Source: Flavobacteriaceae bacterium UBA4022
GTDB taxonomy: Bacteria; Bacteroidota; Bacteroidia; Flavobacteriales; Flavobacteriaceae
DNA length: 19,518 bases
Direction: 5' to 3'
Assembly: GCA_002384055.1 (NCBI GenBank)
Contig: DGAU01000029.1
Span: 1-19,518 of the forward strand
Shown here: positions 14,097-19,518 of the stretch, piece by piece
How positions within the stretch are numbered: position 1 is the first letter of the stretch
Layout of the letters: each line of letters begins with the position of its first letter
Translations under genes and position numbers: made by a program
The notes under the pieces: generated by a model
Told to the model about the DNA's origin: nothing
Seen by the model: the letters and a program-made list of their open reading frames with translations, nothing else
Database searches by the model: none

Positions 14097-15312
14097 CCCC
14101 GCGCTACGCAACATCCTTCATATGGATCTCGATACCTTTTTTGTCTCCTGCGAACGCCTTTTGGACGACAGGCTCAAAGAAAAACCTGTCTTGGTTGGCG
14201 GCACTTCCGACCGTGGTGTCGTGGCAGCTTGTAGCTACGAAGCCCGTCTGTTTGGGGTACATTCGGCCATGCCCATGCGCCTTGCCAAACAGCTCTGTCC
14301 CGAAGCCATTGTGGTGCGTGGCAACTCGGCTACCTACAGCAAATTCTCTCGGATGGTCACCGAAATCATCCAACAAACGGTGCCTGTATTTGAAAAAAGC
14401 TCCATTGATGAATTTTATATCGACTTGACCGGGATGGATCGCTTTTTTGGGAGTCAAAAATTGGCTGGTGAGTTGCGGCAAAAAATCATTAAAGAAACAG
14501 GATTGCCTATTTCTTTTGGCCTTTCGGCCAATAAGACGGTCTCCAAAATTGCCACCGGACAAGCCAAGCCCAACAACGCGCTTTCGATCATACAGGGACA
14601 AGAAAAACCTTTTTTGGCGCCGCTATCGGTAGCCAAAATACCAATGGTGGGCAAAGTGACTTACAAGCAACTCTGCGATTTAGGCATCAAACAGATCAAA
14701 ACACTCCAAGAAATGCCGGTAGAATTTTTGGTGAAGGTCTTTGGCAAAAACGGGCAACACATTTGGCAAAAAGCCAATGGTATCGACCGCAGTCCTGTGT
14801 TGCCCTATACCGAGCGGCAATCGATTTCTACCGAACGCACCTTCAACCAAGACACTACCGATCACAACAAACTCAAAGGCATCATGGTTGCCATGGCAGA
14901 AAACCTTGCTTTTCAATTGCGGCGGGGCCATAAACTGACGGGCTGCGTGGCCATCAAAATTCGTTATTCAGATTTCCAGACCTATACCCAGCAACAAAAA
15001 ATTACTTACAGTGCTGCCGACCACAACATCATCCCTATAGTCACTCAGCTCTACGAAAAGCTCTACCAGCGCAGGATGCTGGTGCGGCTTATTGGTATTC
15101 GACTCAGCGATCTGGTCTCGGGCGGACACCAAATCGATTTGTTTGACGATGCCGAAAAAACCATCAAACTCTATCAGGCCATGGACCTGATGCGTGAGCG
15201 CTACGGTGATCGCGCTGTAATCCGTGCCGTTTCTATGGACGCAAAAACTATTGGGCGCTACAATCCGTTTAGTGGCGAACCGCCCCCATTGCTGGCGAAC
15301 CGCCGTCAATAG
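14089..15312 (+). CDS. dinB: Y-family DNA polymerase IV (DinB)
   Basis: This 407-residue translesion polymerase copies damaged templates at low fidelity. Catalytic residues are visible: Asp13 in HMDLDTFF, with the steric-gate Phe18, and Asp106-Glu107 in SSIDEFYID. The PVLVGGTSDRGVVAACSYEAR fingers segment, the SFGLSANKTVSKIA palm segment and the little-finger domain (about 240-345) follow. A clamp-binding peptide QIDLF is at 348-352. The tail with NPFSGEPP is of the type seen in Bacteroidota DinB. It overlaps the stop of dnaE by 8 bp, so the two are translated from one message and are presumably regulated together by the upstream operator. Confidence 0.95.
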   Translation: MSDPALRNILHMDLDTFFVSCERLLDDRLKEKPVLVGGTSDRGVVAACSYEARLFGVHSAMPMRLAKQLCPEAIVVRGNSATYSKFSRMVTEIIQQTVPVFEKSSIDEFYIDLTGMDRFFGSQKLAGELRQKIIKETGLPISFGLSANKTVSKIATGQAKPNNALSIIQGQEKPFLAPLSVAKIPMVGKVTYKQLCDLGIKQIKTLQEMPVEFLVKVFGKNGQHIWQKANGIDRSPVLPYTERQSISTERTFNQDTTDHNKLKGIMVAMAENLAFQLRRGHKLTGCVAIKIRYSDFQTYTQQQKITYSAADHNIIPIVTQLYEKLYQRRMLVRLIGIRLSDLVSGGHQIDLFDDAEKTIKLYQAMDLMRERYGDRAVIRAVSMDAKTIGRYNPFSGEPPPLLANRRQ

Positions 15313-15363
15313 AAGGCCCAAATTATTTTATCCACCAAAGCACCAATCAATGCCTTGGCGCAT

Positions 15364-15371
15364 TATATTTG
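15364..15371 (+). promoter_or_regulatory. -7 promoter box (TATATTTG) of sdaA, giving a leaderless or near-leaderless start
   Basis: It matches TAnnTTTG exactly and ends only 4 bp before the ATG at 15376. A start site at the usual distance would fall on or within a few bases of the ATG. It lies in the 63-bp gap after dinB, arguing that sdaA is not simply the third gene of the polymerase operon. Confidence 0.45.
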
Positions 15372-15375
15372 TCCT

Positions 15376-16809
15376 ATGAAGCCTATAGAAAGTATTAGTG
15401 TTTTTGACATGCTCAAAATTGGCGTTGGCCCTTCGAGCTCACATACATTAGGCCCTTGGCGGGCTGGTTTGCAATTCATCAAACTCCTGACTGCCAAAAA
15501 AGCCATCAACCAAACCATAAATATTGACGTCGAACTCTACGGCTCCTTATCTCTAACAGGACGCGGCCATGCCACCGATACCGCCATCATGATGGGCCTT
15601 CTGGGTACGGATCCGGTAACTTTTCCTGTGGAACAAATACAAGCCGAAATTGATGCCATCAGCCAGCAAAAATCACTGCTACTCAACGGTGTCCACCCTT
15701 TGGCTTTTGACCCCAAAACGGCCATCATATTCCATCGCAAATTTTTGACATTTCATCCAAACGGCATGTGTTTTACCGCCACAATAACAGATGGCAGTAC
15801 AATAACTCAAACCTACTACTCTATTGGCGGCGGCTTTGTCGTGACCTCAGAGCGCAAAAGAGGCAAGCGCAAAATAGAAGACCTAAGCCATTTTCCTTAT
15901 CCCATCACCGCAGGCACCGAATTACTGGCCTATTGCCAAGAAACCGGCTTACCTATTAGTGGTGTGGTAATGGCCAACGAACGCTCGTTGCGCAGCGAAC
16001 AAGAAATTAAAGATGGCATCAATGCTATTTGGGCGGTCATGCTCGATTCGATGTATGTCGGTTGCCATACCTCGGGGATTCTTCCTGGAGGACTCAATGT
16101 GACCCGTCGTGCTTTTGAAACCCACAAAAACCTCATTGGCGACAAATCATATCAGGACGCGGTGAGTTGGATCCAAGCCATACGGCAAACCGAAGTCAAA
16201 TTCAGACAGATCCTCAAATGGGTCACCTGTTTCGCCTTATCTGTCAACGAGGTCAATGCGTCATTGGGCCGTGTGGTCACAGCACCAACCAACGGTAGTG
16301 CTGGCGTAATTCCTGCAGTGATGATGTATTATATGGTCATTGAGAACCATGACGCCAACCTAGAGGATGTGCAAAAGTTCATGCTCGTGGCTAGTGAAAT
16401 CGGGAGCTTATTCAAAAAGGGTTCGACCATCAGTGCGGCTCTTGGCGGCTGCCAAGCCGAAATCGGTGTGTCTTCTGCCATGGCGGCCGGGGCACTTACA
16501 GAACTCATGGGCGGTAGTCCAGAGCAGGTCTTGATGGCCGCTGAAATTGCCATGGAACATCACTTGGGACTCACTTGTGACCCCATTGGTGGTTTGGTCC
16601 AAATACCCTGTATCGAACGCAATGCCATGGGCGCCATTAAAGCCATTAATGCTTGCGAAATGGCTCTAGATGGTGATCCAAAAAATGCCAAGGTGCCTTT
16701 CGACAAAGTCATTGCTACCATGTGGGCTACCGCCCAAGACATGACCACCAAATACAAGGAGACCAGTCAAGGTGGTTTGGCTATTCAAGTCAACATGAGC
16801 GATTGCTAA
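15376..16809 (+). CDS. sdaA: L-serine dehydratase (L-serine ammonia-lyase), single-chain iron-sulfur type
   Basis: This 477-residue enzyme deaminates L-serine to pyruvate and ammonia using a [4Fe-4S] cluster. The N-terminal SISVFDMLKIGVGPSSSHT and the TAPTNGSAGVIPAVMMYY segment are family signatures. Cys359, Cys401 and Cys412 keep the 42- and 11-residue spacing of the cluster ligands known in the Legionella enzyme, in LGGCQAE, LTCDP and IPCIERNAMG. The beta and alpha parts are fused in one chain, as in proteobacterial SdaA. The frame is open from 15355, but the ATG at 15376 matches the family N-terminus and lies after the promoter box. It probably belongs to central amino-acid catabolism and has no visible tie to its neighbours. 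Confidence 0.95.
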   Translation: MKPIESISVFDMLKIGVGPSSSHTLGPWRAGLQFIKLLTAKKAINQTINIDVELYGSLSLTGRGHATDTAIMMGLLGTDPVTFPVEQIQAEIDAISQQKSLLLNGVHPLAFDPKTAIIFHRKFLTFHPNGMCFTATITDGSTITQTYYSIGGGFVVTSERKRGKRKIEDLSHFPYPITAGTELLAYCQETGLPISGVVMANERSLRSEQEIKDGINAIWAVMLDSMYVGCHTSGILPGGLNVTRRAFETHKNLIGDKSYQDAVSWIQAIRQTEVKFRQILKWVTCFALSVNEVNASLGRVVTAPTNGSAGVIPAVMMYYMVIENHDANLEDVQKFMLVASEIGSLFKKGSTISAALGGCQAEIGVSSAMAAGALTELMGGSPEQVLMAAEIAMEHHLGLTCDPIGGLVQIPCIERNAMGAIKAINACEMALDGDPKNAKVPFDKVIATMWATAQDMTTKYKETSQGGLAIQVNMSDC

Positions 16810-16833
16810 ATCGGCCATTACGGTTTAAATCAC

Positions 16834-16841
16834 TACTTTTA
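16834..16841 (+). promoter_or_regulatory. Near-consensus -7 box (TACTTTTA) before panB
   Basis: It differs from TAnnTTTG at the last base and lies 18 bp before the ATG at 16860, within the 50-bp gap after sdaA. Weak support. Confidence 0.3.
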
Positions 16842-16859
16842 CCCTTTAATAAAACGTGT

Positions 16860-17678
16860 ATGTCAACAGCAAAAAAAGACTATAAACGCATTACCGTGAA
16901 AACCTTGGTGGACATGAAGCAGCAGGGCGAAAAAATCGCTATGCTCACCGCCTACGATTATACCATGGCCAAAATTGTGGACCGTGCAGGCATCGATATT
17001 ATTTTGGTTGGTGATTCGGCCTCTAATGTTATGGCGGGTCACGAAACCACTTTGCCTATTACCTTAGACCAAATGATTTATCATGCCTCTTCGGTGGTCC
17101 GAGCTATTGAACGCAGCCTTGTTGTGGTGGATTTACCCTTCGGGAGTTACCAAAGTGACGCCAAAGAAGCCCTGCGTTCTGCCATTCGTATCATGAAAGA
17201 AAGCGGTGCTCATGCCGTCAAAATGGAAGGCGGGCAGGAAATCAAAGATTCGATCAAGAAAATTTTGAATGCGGGGATTCCCGTAATGGGACACCTGGGT
17301 CTTACCCCGCAGTCTATATATAAGTTTGGGACCTACAGTGTGCGGGCCAAGGAGGAAGAAGAAGCCCAAAAACTCAAAGAAGACGCTTTATTTATAGAAA
17401 AAATGGGATGTTTTGCCTTAGTCCTCGAAAAGGTACCCGCCCAATTGGCTAAAGAAGTAGCCCAAAGCATCAGTATTCCCGTCATTGGGATTGGTGCCGG
17501 TGGTGATGTTGATGGTCAGGTCTTAGTCACGCACGACATGCTGGGCATGACGCACGAATTTAGTCCACGCTTTTTACGCCGCTACCTCGATTTGTTTACC
17601 GACATGAGCGGTGCCTTCTCCCAATACATCGATGATGTCAAGTCGTCGGACTTCCCGAATGAATCCGAACAATATTAA
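16860..17678 (+). CDS. panB: 3-methyl-2-oxobutanoate hydroxymethyltransferase (PanB)
   Basis: The 272-residue TIM-barrel enzyme makes ketopantoate from 2-oxoisovalerate and methylene-tetrahydrofolate, the first committed step of pantothenate and coenzyme A synthesis. Visible motifs are MLTAYDYTMA, LVGDSASNVMAGHETTLPIT with the metal-binding Asp, DLPFGSYQ, AVKMEGG, GHLGLTPQS, LVLEKVP with the catalytic Glu, and IGIGAGGDVDGQVLV. The length is standard. The frame is open upstream into sdaA, but the ATG at 16860 gives the normal N-terminus. The pseudouridine synthase gene follows after 9 bp, so the two are probably cotranscribed. Confidence 0.95.
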   Translation: MSTAKKDYKRITVKTLVDMKQQGEKIAMLTAYDYTMAKIVDRAGIDIILVGDSASNVMAGHETTLPITLDQMIYHASSVVRAIERSLVVVDLPFGSYQSDAKEALRSAIRIMKESGAHAVKMEGGQEIKDSIKKILNAGIPVMGHLGLTPQSIYKFGTYSVRAKEEEEAQKLKEDALFIEKMGCFALVLEKVPAQLAKEVAQSISIPVIGIGAGGDVDGQVLVTHDMLGMTHEFSPRFLRRYLDLFTDMSGAFSQYIDDVKSSDFPNESEQY

Positions 17679-17687
17679 ACCCATTTA

Positions 17688-18398
17688 ATGCCGACAAAGC
17701 TCCACACCACTGAGGATAACCTTATCGTCCTGTTCGAAGACAATCACCTGATCGTGGTCAACAAACGCCCTGGAGATTTAATTCAAGGCGACAAAACCAA
17801 GGACAAGCCGTTGGCCGAGATCGTCAAAGATTATATCGGCAAGAAGTACGAGAAACCCGGAGCAGTATTCTTGGGCGTGGTGCACCGTCTGGACCGGCCT
17901 ACTAGTGGCGTGGTTGTATTTGCCCGTACGTCCAAATCTCTGAGCCGACTCAATCAGCAATTTGCCGATCGGGCCACCCAGAAGACTTATTGGGCCGTAG
18001 TCAAAAGCCCACCAGAAGTCCCTCAAGGCACCCTCACACACTATTTGGCGCGCCGACCCAAGCAAAACAAGTCCTTTGCATACACCAAAGAAGTTCCAGA
18101 GAGCAAAAAGGCTATTTTGCACTACAGCACCTTGGCGCAGTCGGACCGGTACACCTTATTAGAAATAGATTTGGAGACTGGGCGACACCATCAAATAAGA
18201 GCACAGCTTACGGCTATAGGTTGCCCCATTAAAGGCGATCTTAAATATGGTTTCGATCGCTCCAACCCGGATGGGAGTATCCATCTGCATGCCCGAAAGT
18301 TGATGATCGCCCACCCAATAACCAAAGAAAGTTTGAGCATAACAGCTCCTGCCCCTGACCAGAACCTCTGGAGTGCCTTAGCAGGCCTGGTAAAATAA
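17688..18398 (+). CDS. RluA-family pseudouridine synthase
   Basis: This 236-residue enzyme converts uridine to pseudouridine in structured RNA. The catalytic Asp69 is in the signature HRLDRPTSG (66-74). LETGRHHQIRAQL and the C-terminal HLHARKL segment are also typical. It has no N-terminal S4 domain, like RluA, RluC-short or TruC-type members, so the rRNA or tRNA target cannot be named. It sits 9 bp after panB and ends 65 bp before the stop of the convergent yifB/comM gene. That short gap holds no clear hairpin terminator. Confidence 0.9.
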   Translation: MPTKLHTTEDNLIVLFEDNHLIVVNKRPGDLIQGDKTKDKPLAEIVKDYIGKKYEKPGAVFLGVVHRLDRPTSGVVVFARTSKSLSRLNQQFADRATQKTYWAVVKSPPEVPQGTLTHYLARRPKQNKSFAYTKEVPESKKAILHYSTLAQSDRYTLLEIDLETGRHHQIRAQLTAIGCPIKGDLKYGFDRSNPDGSIHLHARKLMIAHPITKESLSITAPAPDQNLWSALAGLVK

Positions 18399-18463
18399 AA
18401 GAGACCGCGACTGTGGCAACCGGTAACGACACAGCAGACCCCATTAGAGAGCAAGTCATCGCT

Positions 18464-19518
18464 TTAGCGCATAATGCGGTCTAGACTTCTGAACTGGATC
18501 GCTTCAGCGACATGATCGGTCTCTATGGCCTCGCACGCTGTCAAATCAGCAATGGTACGGGCCACTTTGATGATGCGGTCATACCCCCGAACCGACAAGC
18601 CCAAACCCGACATGGCTCGTGCCATAAGCCCGGTCACCTTTGGTGACAAAGGACAATAATCTTCTAGTCTGCCTTCGGGAATTTGAGCGTTGCAGTAGAC
18701 CTGCTCTAGAGCCCTAAAGCGATGCGTTTGCAAAGCTCTAGCCTTCAAAACGCGTTTTCTGATGTCTCTGCTTGAGTCTTCAATCCCTTTTCGATTGAGA
18801 TCGTCCACAGTGACCGGCTGCATTTCAATTTGCAGGTCCATGCGGTCTAGCAAAGGTCCAGATATCTTTTTGAGATAGCGTTGCATGTCTTGCGGCAGAG
18901 GCTGTTGCAGCTCTGTTCCTAGAGCACCATAGCCCTTTGCGCTTGGATTCATGCTGGCCACCAACATAAAGTCTGCAGGATAGCGCACCGTCGCCTTGGC
19001 CCTTGCTATGGTGATCATGCCCTCTTCCAAAGGTTGGCGTAAACTTTCCAAGGCCCGCCGATGGAATTCGGGTAATTCATCCAAAAACAAAACCCCATTG
19101 TGCGCCAAGGACAGCTCGCCAGGCATGGGGTATACACCCCCGCCAATCAAGGCTCTTTCGGTGATGCCATGATGCGGACTGCGGAACGGCCGATGCGCAA
19201 TCAGGCCGCTTGGATAAGACAGTCCCATGACGCTATGTATTTTTGTGGTTTCTAAGGCTTCTTCGAAACTTATTGGCGGCAGAATGGTCGGCAATCGTTT
19301 GGCAAGCATACTCTTACCCGATCCTGGTGTACCGATAAGCAAAAGGTTATGACCACCAGCAGCAGCAATTTCGAACCCCCTTTTGGCCATGGGTTGTCCC
19401 TTGACCTGTTCAAAATCAAGCGCCCCATCTTGGCCGATCGCGCCCAATTCCCTTTTTCGATCTACTTGGGTCGGCTTTAGGAGCGTTTCCCCCTTGAGAT
19501 GATCGATGATGTTCCCTA
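18464..19518 (-). CDS. comM: YifB/ComM-family Mg-chelatase-like AAA+ ATPase, partial
   Basis: The frame has no stop up to the right edge, so about 350 C-terminal residues are visible and the N-terminal Lon-substrate-like domain (roughly 160 residues) is off the window. The internal TTG at 19447 should not be taken as the start. Walker A is GTPGSGKS, Walker B LFLDELPEF, with SPHHGITERALIGGG and the RYLKKISGPLLDRMDLQIE sensor region between and after. The C-terminal helical domain (Mg-chelatase subunit type) is complete. ComM is a hexameric helicase that promotes branch migration during natural transformation; other YifB proteins lack a tested role. The family loop often written NPCPCG reads NPSAKG here, without the cysteines. 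Confidence 0.9.
   Translation of the reverse strand, partial: GNIIDHLKGETLLKPTQVDRKRELGAIGQDGALDFEQVKGQPMAKRGFEIAAAGGHNLLLIGTPGSGKSMLAKRLPTILPPISFEEALETTKIHSVMGLSYPSGLIAHRPFRSPHHGITERALIGGGVYPMPGELSLAHNGVLFLDELPEFHRRALESLRQPLEEGMITIARAKATVRYPADFMLVASMNPSAKGYGALGTELQQPLPQDMQRYLKKISGPLLDRMDLQIEMQPVTVDDLNRKGIEDSSRDIRKRVLKARALQTHRFRALEQVYCNAQIPEGRLEDYCPLSPKVTGLMARAMSGLGLSVRGYDRIIKVARTIADLTACEAIETDHVAEAIQFRSLDRIMR

Noticed and set aside
18399..18463. Bidirectional terminator between the pseudouridine synthase and yifB/comM genes
   Set aside because: Only a 5-bp CTGTG/CACAG pairing with a long loop and no T-run is visible, which is too weak to call.

Overview
The window is about 19.5 kb of a Bacteroidota chromosome, probably a flavobacterium-like or other marine lineage. 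The phylum call rests on several signs. Five start regions carry, or nearly carry, the Bacteroidota -7 promoter word TAnnTTTG, and start codons lack strong Shine-Dalgarno sequences. The proteins include DUF3575, DUF4369-thioredoxin and DUF2061 types. A short DnaE-like polymerase is paired with DinB, an arrangement known from this phylum. I cannot name the genus. No tRNA, rRNA, CRISPR array, phage or complete insertion sequence was seen.

Left part (1-8369), all on the minus strand. Reading in the direction of transcription, the order is cysQ (PAP phosphatase), a duplicated DUF2061 membrane protein, cysC, cysD, cysN, a WecA/MraY-type sugar-phosphate transferase, a DUF3575 outer-membrane barrel, a membrane-anchored Kelch-like propeller protein with a cytoplasmic tail, and a second WecA-type transferase that runs off the left edge. 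The first five form a tight, overlapping PAPS synthesis and recycling operon. No sulfite or PAPS reductase gene is visible, and the operon leads into two lipid-carrier glycosyl-1-phosphate transferases. I therefore infer that the PAPS may feed sulfation of a surface polysaccharide rather than, or as well as, cysteine synthesis. The 319-bp gap 617-935 is filled by an A+T-rich repeat module with three copies of one arm and two copies of a 22-bp spacer. It looks like a MITE-like or invertible element and abuts the promoter of the truncated transferase gene.

Middle part (8575-11099). A TlpA/ResA-like thioredoxin lipoprotein and a small lipoprotein of unknown function run rightwards. They converge, with only 8 bp between, on a rhomboid intramembrane protease. 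A 320-bp gap between the rhomboid and dnaE holds the rhomboid promoter, two adjacent hairpin-forming repeats, and a two-site palindromic operator.

Right part (11100-19518). A translesion-type cassette, a 998-residue DnaE-like polymerase overlapping dinB by 8 bp, lies behind a -7 promoter box flanked and overlapped by two near-identical 15-bp dyads. This is a candidate damage-inducible control region whose repressor is not encoded next to it. It is followed by L-serine dehydratase (sdaA, with a candidate leaderless start), panB with a downstream RluA-type pseudouridine synthase, and the convergent, right-truncated YifB/ComM AAA+ ATPase. The strongest candidates for something undescribed are the repeat module at 656-921 and the tandem dyad operator at 11064-11097.
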